Origin: Manihot esculenta
Taxonomy: Eukaryota; Streptophyta; Magnoliopsida; Malpighiales; Euphorbiaceae
Reading direction: 5' to 3'
Assembly (NCBI RefSeq): GCF_001659605.2
Contig: NC_035164.2
Span: forward strand, 5,702,438-5,766,437
DNA length: 64,000 bases
Positions 22,885 to 34,929 of this stretch are shown piece after piece (within the stretch, counting starts at the first letter, position 1; every line of letters begins with the position of its first letter). Under the pieces are notes generated by a model that was given only the letters and a program-made list of their open reading frames with translations, was not told the DNA's origin and ran no database searches. The translations under genes and the position numbers were made by a program.

Positions 22885-24715
22885 TGTAATACCCGGCTAG
22901 ACTCCGGTATCGAAATTCCTACCGTCCGGTGGAATCTCGGGTGTCGGAAACCTCTAGAAGGGTAAAACCATGTTTTCATAAAATTTTTTAATGTGTTTTA
23001 TGTTTTAAGCATGAAAGAAAATGAGTTTTTGCATGAAAACAACCTTGGAGGAAAGCTCAGGTTCGGCCGCCGAACCTCAAGTTCGGCCGCCGAACATGCA
23101 TGCATTTCGGGTGTGCCTTAGGCCCCCGAAAGTATAAGTGAGGGAAACCAGGTTCGGCCGCCGAACCTTATGTTCGACCGCCGAACATGGCATGCATGCG
23201 GAGGCACGTTCGGCTCCCGAATGTGGCCTGACCAGCCACCTATAAATGGGTCCCTTAGCCGAAAACGGGCGAGCTTTTCTCCCCATTTTCGGCCAAGGTG
23301 AGCTCTCCGCCATCCCTCACCAATCTTGAGTTTCTTCCTTCAGATCTTTTAAGATTTTCATGAGTTTTCACTTTGTTTTGAAGTTTTTGAGCATTTGAGC
23401 AAGTTTTGGAGTTTTGAGGTTCAAAGAAACTCAACCCCTCCCATCTTCGAGTTTAGGTCGTCTCTCTCTCAATCTTCAAGAGGTAAGAGCCGATCTTAAG
23501 CTCATTGCATGTTTTAAGTAAGTTTTAAGTAGATCTATGGGGTAGAAATGCATGTTAGGTTATTGTTATGTTTATGGGTATATGTTGTGTTTATGAACAA
23601 TGTGGATGTTTGATGTGTTGTAGATGGGGTTTAAGTTAGTTGAAGCCCCTAGGAACTTGTATGCTTGAGTATGCATGTTGTAGAATAGGAAAAATGCATG
23701 TTTGGAAGGTTTGGGAGGCATTGGTGCATGAGGAGCTGAAGTTTCTGCCTTTTGGCAGAAACCAGGTTCGGCAGCCGAAGGACTTTCGGCCGCCGAACAT
23801 GGCTGGGAGGCAAGCCTTTCGGCTGCCGAAGCCTGCCCCCGAAAAGAGACTTTCGTCTCTGGAGGGCACTTTCAGCCGCCGAAGGTGCCGCCGAACCTGC
23901 CTGACTTTCGGCTCTGGAGGGACTTTCGGCCGCCGAAGGTGCCGCCAAAAGTGCCCTGTGCAGCCCTTCTTTGCATGTTTTTCCATGATCTTTTGAGGTG
24001 TTTTAAGGGGATTTTTGAGGAGTATTTTAGAGTCATGTTCTAGTATGTTTGGTCCCTCATTTGAGTCCACCTGTGTAGGTTCGGACCCGAGGAACCGAGG
24101 ACCCCAGCAGTGAGTTCAGCTGCTTCGGTGTTGTCAGAGTCAGCCAGAGGTGAGTGGAACTAAACTTAATCTTTTAAATTGAGAAATTAAATGTTTATCA
24201 TGTTTCATGCACCATGAGTATGCAATAGGATGATTGCATTAGATTTCACGAATATGTTGCATTGCATTCTTTATTGTTGATGTGGGTGAATGTTGGATGA
24301 CCCAATTAGTCCCTGAGGAAAGACCAGGACCCCATTCTACGGACTGGCACGGATATGGGACTCGAAGACCAGGAGCCCAGAGGAGGCCCTGGGGCAATGG
24401 TAAGTAATGTATGATGTGACAGGAAGACCAGGACCCCATGCTACGGCCTGGCACAAATGATGCTGGGACTATTTGGTGATAAGTTCACCCAACCCTTATG
24501 TGAATTGTCTGTGTTATGATGCATTTTATTGGAGCATGTTTGCTAATATGTTTTTATGGTTCTACTCACTGGGCTTTTTAGCTCACCCCTCTCCCTTTAA
24601 CCCCCAGGCTTGCAGGTACAGGATAGAGCAGGAAGTCGGATAGAGTAAAGTCATGGTTATGTAATAGCTAGCAGTGGACATGATTAAATTGTAATGTAAT
24701 GTCTTATACAGTTAT
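22885..24715 (+). repeat. 5' LTR of element C, left portion
   Basis: It starts TGTAATACCCGG and runs up to the GTTAT where element B inserted. It carries U3 symmetric sites, TATAAATG (23240), the AAGAG|GTAAG donor (about 23482), the second symmetric-site cluster (23765-23945) and a tandem block with GAAGACCAGGACCCCA (about 24315-24455). Confidence 0.9.
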
Positions 24716-25071
24716 TGTGATACCCGGCTAGACTCCGGTATCGGAATTCCTACCGTCCGGTGGAATCTCGGATGTCGGAGATCTCTAGAAGGGTAGAATC
24801 ATGTTTTATAAAATGTTTTCATGTTTTTAATGGTTTTAAAGTATGAAACTAAATGAGTTTTGCATGAAAAGTCTTTGGAGGAAAACCCAGGTTCGGCCGC
24901 CGAAAGTGAAATTCGGCCGCCGAACATGCATGCGTTTTGGAGGCACGTTAGGCCCCCGAAAGCATGAGTGAGGGAAGTCAAGGTTCGGCCGCCGAACCTC
25001 AAGTTCGGCCGCCGAACATTGCATGGATGCGGAGGCACATTCGGCCCCCGAACGTGGCCTGGCCAGCCACC

Positions 25072-25079
25072 TATAAAAG
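25072..25079 (+). promoter_or_regulatory. TATA box of the element B 5' LTR
   Basis: TATAAAAG is followed by GGTCCCTTAGCC. The 3' LTR has the same box at 32665-32672. The box position defines the U3/R border as roughly 25105-25110 if transcription starts ~30 bp downstream. Confidence 0.65.
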
Positions 25080-26164
25080 GGTCCCTTAGCCGAAAATGGG
25101 CGAGCTTTTTCTCCCCATTTCGGCCAAGGTGAGCATTCCGCCATCCTTTCCCAAACTTGAGTTTTTCCTTCCTTTTTCCATGATCTTTACAAGTTTATAA
25201 CTTTGGTTTTGAAGATCTTTGAGCTTAGAACGAGTTTTGGAGCTTGGAGACCAAAAGTTGGAACTTCTCCCATCTCCAAGTTTAGATCTCCTCAACCCTC
25301 GATCTTCAAGAGGTAAGAGTCGATCTTAAGCTCAATGTATGATTTAAGTAAGTTTTAAGTGATTTTATGGGGTAGAATGGCATGTATAGGGTTGTATGAG
25401 TTTTTAAGTAAATGTTAGGTTTTATGTGATTCTTGAACAATGTGGCATGTTTGAGTATGCTTGAAGTGTTGTAGATGGGGTATATGCTTGTTTGAGGCCC
25501 CTAGGAACTTGCATGCATGATTTGGTTAGAGTATATGCTTGATTTGTGGATTTGGGAGGCAGGAGGTTCATGTGAACTAAGTTTCTGCCCGTTTGGCAGA
25601 AACCAGGTTCGGCTGCCGAAAGAAGTTTCGGCCGCCGAACCCCTCTTGTGGAGGCAGCATTCGGCTGCCGAAGGTGCCCCCGAAAAGAGACTTTCGTCTC
25701 TGTCTGGGACTTTCGGCCGCCGAAGGTGCCGCCGAACCTGCCTGAGTTTCGTCTCTGTCCAGGACTTTCGGCCGCCGAAGGTGCCGCCGAAAGTGCCCTG
25801 TTCAGCCACTTCATGCATGTCTCTATGTGATATTTTCAGGATGTTGTAGGGGGTTTTTGGGGAATGTATTAGAGTTATGTTTATGTATGTTTGGTCCCTC
25901 ATTGGAGTCCACCTGTGTAGGTTCGGACCCGAGGAACCAAGGACCCCAGCAGTGAGCCAGCTGCTACAGAGTTGTCAGAGTCTGCCAGAGGTGAGTGGAA
26001 CTAAGCTTAACCTTTTAAATTAAGAAATCAAATGCTTTTATCATGTTTCATGTATCATGATCATATTATAGGTTGTTGCATTAGAATTCACGACTATGCC
26101 GCATTGTATTGATTGTGATAGATGATAGTGGATGGACATTAGGATGATTCATTAGCCTTCTATA

Positions 26165-26320
26165 TACGAAGACCTGTGGTGCCCATAATAGGGCCGGGCA
26201 ATACGAAGACCTGTGGTGCCCATAATAGGGCCGGGCAATAACTCCGAGTACGAAGTCCTGTGGTGCCCATAATAGGGCCGGGCAATACGAAGTCCTGTGG
26301 TGCCCATAATAGGGCCGGGC
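26165..26320 (+). repeat. Tandem block in the LTR of element B
   Basis: There are four units of about 37-46 bp sharing TACGAAG(A/T)CCTGTGGTGC and the GGGCCGGGCA end. The duplicate block is at 33757-33912 in the 3' LTR. Other family members have unrelated units at this position. Confidence 0.85.
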
Positions 26321-26948
26321 ATGGAGTTGAGGGATTTTTGAATCAGTCCATCCGTGGTGTGAATTGTTTGTGCAGTGACGCATTTCATGATAACATGTTT
26401 TAAATATTCTTTTTTTACTGTTCTACTCACTGGGCATCTAGCTCACCCCTCTCCCCTAACCCCAGGTTTGCAGGTACGGGATAGATAGAGAAGGCAAGAA
26501 GAAAAAGTCATATGTATGTAATAGTTAGTTGTGGACATGACAATTGTATTATGATGAAATGTAAGAATATTCAGGATGTTATGTAATGAGGTCATTGAGG
26601 ATAGAGTTGTGCTTGACCATAATATATTGTTAATCCCTTTTGTATATACATGATCTTATGTTATGATGTTTATGTAAACTAACTCAACACAGGTTGTTTT
26701 GCCTTTAAGGCTTGATGAAATCCCACAGAGGGACTATGTTATGTATATGTTCAGAGTATGCACAGGTTGAGTTAGTTGATGAGAGTATGTATGAAGAAAA
26801 GTTTTAAATTTTTATGCATGTTGTTGATCATGTATGGGATTATACAGGTTTACAGGTTATATGTCAGGCTTGCTACGGGTCCCGGCGGCCTTAAGTCGAC
26901 CCGGATCCTAGCGCCGGTAGCGGTCCGGATTTCTGGGGCGTTACAGAG

Positions 26949-26960
26949 TGGTATCAGAGC
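26949..26960 (+). promoter_or_regulatory. Primer-binding site of element B (initiator Met-tRNA type)
   Basis: TGGTATCAGAGC lies three bases after the LTR. It is the standard complement to the 3' end of plant initiator tRNA-Met, used to start minus-strand DNA synthesis. Confidence 0.9.
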
Positions 26961-27219
26961 CCTAGGTTCATATGGTCGGACCTAGAGTGTCGGGCTCATA
27001 GAGGTTATAGAAGGTCAAGCACAATAGGAAAGGTCATGTCCACTAGGATAGGATGTGGAGTCCTGTCTTACATGATGATGTGAAATGCCATGATTATATA
27101 CATGTGCATTGATACTATGATATGCTATGATATGTTTGTGTGATGAGGGTTCATGTGTGCCCACATGAACCATATGATGCTAATGCTTGTTTGATGTGTA
27201 CTGTTTTTCAGAAAACAGG

Positions 27220-30200
27220 ATGAGAGGAACTCGTCGATCGGCAAGATTGACTGGAGTGCCACCTGAGGATGAGGGCACGAGCGCCCGTCCTCCTACATTG
27301 CCTAGGGCAATGTCTTGTAGAGCCAACAGAGAAAGAGTGTCAAGGGACCCTAGAAGGTCTTTTGATGCTAGCAGAAGGGGGACTGATAGAGGAGGAAGTT
27401 CTTCAGATGTGAGGGAGGTTATGGAAGAGGATCAGAGGAGGGATGGGAACCTGGATGTGAGTATGCAGGAAGAAGGGACAGGGGAGTCTCAGGGAGGCGT
27501 TCAGGCCTCGGGGTATGGTTTTCCACCCCATTATCCACCCTTCCCACAGGGTTCAGGGTATCCGATGGGAGGTACATCGAATTACTCCAGCTTTCACCCC
27601 TACCCTACCTACATGCCTTATCCACCTTTCTATCCACCCTATACACAGTACCCAGCTTATCCACCCTCACCCTTCTATCCAAACCCGGCAAACCCCACCT
27701 CGGGGAATGCTGCACCTCCACCTCCACCACCTACAGAACCAGCAGCCCCAGTTACTCAACCTCCTAGACCTAGCTCAGTCGATGGGAGCAAGGTAAAGAT
27801 GACAGATTACCTCAAGCTAGATGCTCCCAAATACAAGTCAGGGGATGATCCCTTTGAGTATCTGAGAGTAGTGAAGACAATAACTGATGAGCTAGGGGCA
27901 AGTGACAGCAGGGCCATTTAGATGGCAGGGTTCACTTTAAAGCTCAAAAAGGCACGGGAATGGTTCAAGTGTTATGTGGACCCGAGGCTAGACGGTATGA
28001 CATGGGAAGAATTTGCGAATGAGTTCGCTGGATGGGCTTTTCCAGACAGTTCTAGAGAACTGAAAATGATTGAGTTTGAGCAACTGAGGCAGTCAGAGCA
28101 CATGAGTGTAGAGGAGTTCACGGATAAATTCTTGGAGCTATTGCCTTTTTCAGGGCAAGCTCTAGATTCAGATACGAAGAAAGCCAAGAAATATGTTATG
28201 AAGCTGCATTCCAGGTACTCCTCGTTGGTTCAGTCAGCTGAGAGAGAAAGTTTCCACACTGTGGTGGATATGGCCCGAAGAATGGAGGCAAGTGCTATAG
28301 TTGAGGGGTCAGTGAAGCAGTCAGTGACCCAATCTTCAGGGGTTAAGACCCCAAGCAGAGGAGGACCAGGTTTCTCTTCTCAGAGCTCAGGTAAGAAGAG
28401 GTGGGATGGCACCACCAAGAAGCCGAAGAAGAATAAGTTTTGGAACAAGTTGAAATCCGGTCTGGGTTTTGGCGGTGGCTCGAGCTCAGGCTCAGATGGT
28501 ACAGAATGCCAGAGATGTGGAAGACCACACAGGGGAGTGTGTCGAGTTGGGACTAATGCATGTTTCAGATGTGGACAGGAGGGACACATAGCTCGAGATT
28601 GTCCTAGAGCGCCTTTTATGGGCCAGCCCCAGCAGACAGCTTCTGGTAGTGTGGCACAGCCAGCATTTCCCGCCACAACTCAGGGCAGTGGCAGAGGTAG
28701 AGGGAGAGGGGCAGCCTCTTCTTCTGGTTCCCGAGGTGAAGGTCCATCAGCTCCAGCCAGGATCTTCACCATGACTCAGCAGGAGGCTAACACATCCAAC
28801 ACCGTGGTGTCAGGTAATCTCGTCATTGGGTGTTCTGATGTGTATGCATTAATGGACCCGGGTGCATCTCATTCATTTATTGCTCCGAGAGCCGTTGAGA
28901 GGTTGGGTCTGATAGTCTCTGGGTTAGAGTGTCCCCTATGGGTCAGTGGACCCAAGTGTGACCCGTCAGTGGCAGTGTCAGTCTGCCAGTACAGTCTAGT
29001 TTTTGTTGAGGGAAGATGCCTCTCCGCCGACCTTGTGGTTCTAGATTTGACAGACTTTGACGTCATTCTAGGGATGGATTGGCTATCTACCCATGGTGCT
29101 ACCTTGGACTGCAGGGACAAGGTAGTCAGGTTCAGAGATCAGGACGGGTCAGAGGTCGTCTTCAAAGGAGACAAGAGGGGCACACCTAGAGGTCTGATAT
29201 CAGCTCTTCAGGCTCGTAGGTTGCTTAGGAAGGGATGTCAGGGGTACTTAGCTCATGTGAGAGAGCTAGACAGTCAGGTCAGGGAGCCGGCCTCGGTGCC
29301 AGTTGTCAGAGAGTTTCAGGATGTCTTTCCTGATGAGCTTCCAGGATTACCACCTGCTAGGGAGATAGAGTTCGAGATAGAGTTGGTGCCTGGAACTAGA
29401 CCGATCTCTATCCCTCCCTACAGGATGGCTCCAGCCGAGTTGAAGGAGTTGAAAGAGCAATTGCAAGAGCTGGTAGAAAAGGGTTTCATCCGACAGAGTA
29501 CCTCACCTTGGGGTGCTCCGGTCTTGTTTGTGAGGAAGAAGGATGGATCCCTTAGGCTTTGTATCGACTACAGGCAGTTGAACAAAGTCACTACCAAGAA
29601 TAGGTACCCTTTGCCTAGGATCGATGATCTATTCGACCAGCTAGCCGGAGCGGGTTGTTTCTCCAAAATAGATCTAAGATCGGGGTACCATCAGCTAAGG
29701 ATCAGAGATGAGGATGTGCCGAAGACAGCCTTCAGGACCAGATATGGGCATTTTGAGTTCCTTGTAATGCCGTTCGGGTTAACTAACGCCCCTGCAGCAT
29801 TCATGGATCTCATGAACAGAGTATTTAGCCAGTACCTGGATCACTTTGTTATTGTCTTCATAGATGATATCTTAGTGTATTCCAGGAATGCAGAGGAGCA
29901 TGCCCATCATCTGCGGTTGGTCTTACAGACTTTGAGGGAACATGGCTTGTATGCCAAGTTCTCTAAATGTGAGTTCTGGCTGAGGAGCATTTCGTTCTTG
30001 GGGCATGTAGTGTCAGAGAATGGTATAGAGGTAGATCCCAAGAAGACAGAAACTGTGGCTAACTGGCCTAGACCCACTTCAGTGACAGAGATCAGGAGTT
30101 TCTTGGGTTTGGCAGGTTACTACAGGAGGTTCGTTCAGGACTTCTCAAAGATAGCAGCTCCTCTAACTAGACTAACCAGGAAGAATCAGAAATTTCTGTG

Positions 30201-32199
30201 GACCGACCAGTGCGAGGAGAGTTTTGAAGAGCTCAAGAAGAGGTTGACTTCAGCACCAGTTTTAGCTCTGCCATCTAGTGGAGAGGACTTTACAGTCTTT
30301 TGTGATGCGTCCCATGTGGGACTGGGTTGTGTGCTTATGCAGAATGAGAAGGTGATTGCTTATGCTTCTAGGCAGCTAAAGAAGCATGAGTTGAATTACC
30401 CCACACATGACCTTGAGATGGCAGCAGTAATCTTTGCACTCAAGATGTGGAGGCACTACCTCTATGGGGTAAAATGTGAGATCTTCACAGATCATAAGAG
30501 CCTGCAGTAAATCTTGAGTCAGAGGGATCTGAATCTGAGGCAGAGGAGGTGGGTGGAGCTGCTGAGTGACTATGATTGCAAGATTCAGTATCATCCGGGT
30601 AAGGCGAATGTTGTGGCAGACGCCCTAAGCCGGAAGTCACTAGGCAGTCTATCCCACATCACGGCAGAGAGGAGACCAGTGGTGAAAGAGTTCTACAAGC
30701 TTATTGAGGAAGGTCTACAGTTGGAGTTGTCTGGTACAGGTGCCTTAGTGGCCCAGATGAGAGTAGCACCCGTGTTTCTGGAGCAGGTGGCTCGGAAACA
30801 GCATGAGGACCCGGAGTTAGTGAAAATTGCCAGGACTGTTCAGTCAGGCAATGATAGTGAGTACAGATTCGACAGTAAGGGAATCCTCCGCTTTGGGAGC
30901 AGACTATGTGTACCAGATGACATTGGGCTAAAAGGAGACATTATGAGAGAGGCTCATAATGCAAGATACAGCGTTCACCCCGGAGCCACCAAGATGTATC
31001 AGGATCTGAAGAAAGTTTATTGGTGGCCAGCTATGAAGAGAGAAGTGGCACAGTTTGTGTCAGCCTGCGAAGTATGTCAGAGGGTGAAGCTGGAACATCA
31101 GAAGCCGGCTGGAATGCTTAACCCGCTACCCATTCCAGAGTGGAAATGGGAGAATATAGCTATGGACTTCGTAGTGGGGTTACCGGCGACGTCCAACAGA
31201 TTGGACTCCATATGGGTGATTGTGGACAGACTCACCAAATCTGCTCACTTCATCCCTGTCAGGAGTGGCTATTCTGTGGACAAGTTGGCGCAGGTGTACG
31301 TTGATGAGATAGTCAGACTGCATGGGGTTCCTGTTTCCATCGTGTCAGATAGAGGGCCCCAGTTCACCTCCAGGTTTTGGCGGAGTCTGCAGAATGCCAT
31401 GGGTACTAGATTGGATTTTAGCACTGCCTTCCATCCACAGACAGACGGACAGTCAGAGAGGACCATCCAGACCATAGAAGATATGTTGAGAATGTGTGTG
31501 CTGGACTTTGGCGGTTCTTGGAGGCAGCATCTACCTTTGGTGGAGTTTGCCTACAACAACAGCCATCATGCTAGCATCGGGATGGCTCCATATGAAGCTT
31601 TATATGGAAGGAAGTGCATATCACCTGTTTGCTGGGAGGAAGTTGGAGAAAAGGCCTTGGCAGGGCCTGAGTTAGTAGAGATCACCAGCAGGGTGGTACC
31701 CATAATCAGAGAAAGAATCAAGACTGCTGCAAGCAGACAGAAGAGCTATGCAGACGTCCGCAGAAGACAGCTAGAGTTTCAGGAGGGGGATCTGGTATTG
31801 CTTAAGGTGTCTCCAATGAAGGGAGTGGTTCGCTTCGGGAAGAAAGGTAAACTAGCCCCACGATACATCGGACCCTTTGAAATCTTACAAAAGATTGGGA
31901 ATGTGTCGTACAAGCTGGATTTACCTGCTTCGATGGAAAGAATCCATCCGGTTTTCCATGTTTCAATGTTGAGGAAGTTTGTGTCAGATCCGAGCAAGGT
32001 TCTTAGTGAGCCTGATGTGGAGGTCCAAGAGGATCTCACCTATGTTGAACAGCCAGTACGGATCATAGACACCCAGATCAGAAAGTTAAGAAACAAGGAA
32101 ATCCCGATGGTGAAAGTCCTGTGGAACCACCACAATTTAGAGGAATGCACTTGGGAGACACGGGAGTCTATACTCCAGCAGTACCCTCATCTCTTTTAA
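27220..32199 (+). pseudogene. Element B gag-pol polyprotein (gag, protease, RT, RNase H, integrase, chromodomain), two stops
   Basis: One frame of 1660 codons encodes everything a gypsy element needs to copy itself. An Arg-rich start leads to a Pro/Tyr-rich segment (about residues 108-170) and a gag core. A CCHC knuckle lies at about 448-461 ([14 protein letters not shown]), the protease DPGA at 546, and RT with FIDD at about 880-883. RNase H has FCDAS near 1028. Integrase has HPGA near 1253 and a DDE triad at about D1316, D1377 and E1413. A chromodomain-like tail ends in YPHLF. ATG 27220 is chosen because it is conserved with C and follows a CAG acceptor-like site. Two stops break it: TAG at 27919-27921 (C has CAG) and TAA at 30508-30510 (C has TAC). 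There are no frameshifts, so it is almost intact but should not make full polyprotein without readthrough. Confidence 0.93.
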
Positions 32200-32271
32200 G
32201 GTTAGATCCCTATGTGTTTATGTGCCTTGTATGTGTGTTATGTTCTTTGCCATGCTAGGTGTGCTAGTGAG

Positions 32272-32308
32272 GAACATTCGGGGACGAATGTTCTTAAGGG
32301 GGGGAGAA
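32272..32308 (+). promoter_or_regulatory. Hairpin plus polypurine tract of element B
   Basis: The inverted repeat (arms GAACATTCG and CGAATGTTC) at 32272-32293 is followed by AAGGGGGGGAGAA at 32296-32308, directly against the 3' LTR. The purine run primes plus-strand synthesis in this class. Confidence 0.8.
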
Positions 32309-34538
32309 TGTGATACCCGGCTAGACTCCGGTATCGGAATTCCTACCGTCCGGTGGAATCTCGGATGTCGGAGATCTCTAGAAGGGTAGAATCATGTTTT
32401 ATAAAATGTTTTCATGTTTTTAATGGTTTTAAAGTATGAAACTAAATGAGTTTTGCATGAAAAGTCTTTGGAGGAAAATCCAGGTTCGGCCGCCGAAAGT
32501 GAAATTCGGCCGCCGAACATGCATGCGTTTTGGAGGCACGTTAGGCCCCCGAAAGCATGAGTGAGGGAAGTCAAGGTTCGGCCGCCGAACCTCAAGTTCG
32601 GCCGCCGAACATTGCATGGATGCGGAGGCACATTCGGCCCCCGAACGTGGCCTGGCCAGCCACTTATAAAAGGGTCCCTTAGCCGAAAATGGGCGAGCTT
32701 TTTCTCCCCATTTCGGCCAAGGTGAGCATTCCGCCATCCTTTCCCAAACTTGAGTTTTTCCTTCCTTTTTCCATGATCTTTACAAGTTTATAACTTTGGT
32801 TTTGAAGATCTTTGAGCTTAGAACGAGTTTTGGAGCTTGGAGACCAAAAGTTGGAACTTCTCCCATCTCCAAGTTTAGATCTCCTCAACCCTCGATCTTC
32901 AAGAGGTAAGAGTCGATCTTAAGCTCAATGTATTATTTAAGTAAGTTTTAAGTGATTTTATGGGGTAGAATGGCATGTATAGGGTTGTATGAGTTTTTAA
33001 GTAAATGTTAGGTTTTATGTGATTCTTGAACAATGTGGCATGTTTGAGTATGCTTGAAGTGTTGTAGATGGGGTATATGCTTGTTTGAGGCCCCTAGGAA
33101 CTTGCATGCATGATTTGGTTAGAGTATATGCTTGATTTGTGGATTTGGGAGGCAGGAGGTTCATGTGAACCAAGTTTCTGCCCGTTTGGCAGAAACCAGG
33201 TTCGGCTGCCGAAAGAAGTTTCGGCCGCCGAACCCCTCTTGTGGAGGCAGCATTCGGCTGCCGAAGGTGCCCCCGAAAAGAGACTTTCGTCTCTGTCTGG
33301 GACTTTCGGCCGCCGAAGGTGCCGCCGAACCTGCCTGAGTTTCGTCTCTGTCCAGGACTTTCGGCCGCCGAAGGTGTCGCCGAAAGTGCCCTGTTCAGCC
33401 ACTTCATGCATGTCTCTATGTGATATTTTCAGGATGTTGTAGGGGGTTTTTGGGGAATGTATTAGAGTTATGTTTATGTATGTTTGGTCCCTCATTGGAG
33501 TCCACCTGTGTAGGTTCGGACCCGAGGAACCAAGGACCCCAGCAGTGAGCCAGCTGCTACAGAGTTGTCAGAGTCTGCCAGAGGTGAGTGGAACTAAGCT
33601 TAACCTTTTAAATTAAGAAATCAAATGCTTTTATCATGTTTCATGCATCATGATCATATTATAGGTTGTTGCATTAGAATTCACGACTATGCCGCATTGT
33701 ATTGATTGTGATAGATGATAGTGGATGGACATTAGGATGATTCATTAGCCTTCTATATACGAAGACCTGTGGTGCCCATAATAGGGCCGGGCAATACGAA
33801 GACCTGTGGTGCCCATAATAGGGCCGGGCAATAACTCCGAGTACGAAGTCCTGTGGTGCCCATAATAGGGCCGGGCAATACGAAGTCCTGTGGTGCCCAT
33901 AATAGGGCCGGGCATGGAGTTGAGGGATTTTTGAATCAGTCCATCCGTGGTGTGAATTGTTTGTGCAGTGACGCATTTCATGATAACATGTTTTAAATAT
34001 TCTTTTTTTACAGTTCTACTCACTGGGCATCTAGCTCACCCCTCTCCCCTAACCCCAGGTTTGCAGGTACGGGATAGATAGAGAAGGCAAGAAGAAAAAG
34101 TCATATGTATGTAATAGTTAGTTGTGGACATGACAATTGTATTATGATGAAATGTAAGAATATTCAGGATGTTATGTAATGAGGTCATTGAGGATAGAGT
34201 TGTGCTTGACCATAATATATTGTTAATCCCTTTTGTATATACATGATCTTATGTTATGATGTTTATGTAAACTAACTCAACACAGGTTGTTTTGCCTTTA
34301 AGGCTTGATGAAATCCCACAGAGGGACTATGTTATGTATATGTTCAGAGTATGCACAGGTTGAGTTAGTTGATGAGAGTATGTATGAAGAAAAGTTTTAA
34401 ATTTTTATGCATGTTGTTGATCATGTATGGGATTATACAGGTTTACAGGTTATATGTCAGGCTTGCTACGGGTCCCGGCGGCCTTAAGTCGACCCGGATC
34501 CTAGCGCCGGTAGCGGTCCGGATTTTCGGGGCGTTACA
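32309..34538 (+). repeat. 3' LTR of element B (2230 bp)
   Basis: It is the same length as the 5' LTR. Differences noticed include T for C before the TATA box (CTTATAAAAG), GTATTATTT for GTATGATTT near 32930, and GGTGTCGCC for GGTGCCGCC near 33375. It ends in TTACA and is followed by the GTTAT duplication. Confidence 0.95.
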
Positions 34539-34543
34539 GTTAT

Positions 34544-34914
34544 GATATGTAATGATGATGTATTGAGGTTTAGAAATTGTGCTTGACCGAGTTTGTATAG
34601 TAATCCCTTTTGATACATGATCTATAGAATGTTTTATGATGTTTATGTTCAACCAAGCTTAATTCATGTATGTTATGATACCCCATTGGAGCATTTGATG
34701 AGGGCTCCAGTGTATGGTTTATGTTATGTTATGAGTATGCACAGGTTGAGCTTGGTTTATGGAAAGGAAAAGTTTACAGGTTCATGAGTATGTATGATCA
34801 TGTGTGGGATTTGACAGGTTCACAGATTATATGTCAGGCTTGCTACGGGTCCCGGCGGCCTTAAGCCGATCTGGATCCTAGCGCCGGTAGCGGTCCAATT
34901 TTCGGGTCGTTACA
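34544..34914 (+). repeat. 5' LTR of element C, right portion
   Basis: This continues the C LTR beyond element B and ends TCGTTACA. The matching part of the 3' LTR is about 42095-42465. It restores the expected ~2.2 kb LTR when joined to 22885-24715. Confidence 0.92.
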
Positions 34915-34917
34915 GAG

Positions 34918-34929
34918 TGGTATCAGAGC
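34918..34929 (+). promoter_or_regulatory. Primer-binding site of element C
   Basis: TGGTATCAGAGC, as in element B, starts three bases after the LTR. Confidence 0.9.

Larger units (their letters stand above)
24716..26945 (+). repeat. 5' LTR of element B (2230 bp)
   Basis: It runs TGTGATACCC...CGTTACA. U3 has four exact TTCGGCCGCCGAA sites (24892-25017) before TATAAAAG (25072-25079). Near 25311 is the donor-like AAGAG|GTAAG. A second set of symmetric sites (TTCGGC-N-GCCGAA with C or T in the centre) spans 25608-25790. Four units with CCTGTGGTGCCCATAATAGG lie at 26165-26320. Confidence 0.95.
24716..34538 (+). mobile_element. Element B: young full-length Ty3/gypsy chromovirus-type retrotransposon
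   Basis: B is 9823 bp with perfect GTTAT duplications (24711-24715 and 34539-34543) inside the 5' LTR of C. Both LTRs are exactly 2230 bp and about nine base differences were seen by eye, so the insertion is recent. It has the Met-tRNA primer site, a single gag-pol frame (with two stops), a polypurine tract and TG...CA ends. The chromodomain-like tail and domain order PR-RT-RH-INT place it with chromoviruses; Tekay/Del is the likely clade. Confidence 0.96.

Noticed and set aside
26165..26320. CRISPR-like direct repeats in LTRs
   Set aside because: Plant nuclear LTR context; units are contiguous variants, with no uniform unrelated spacers and no cas genes.
27972..28187. Minus-strand open frames inside gag-pol of B and C
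   Set aside because: Shadow frames of a conserved plus-strand polyprotein, with no independent motif.
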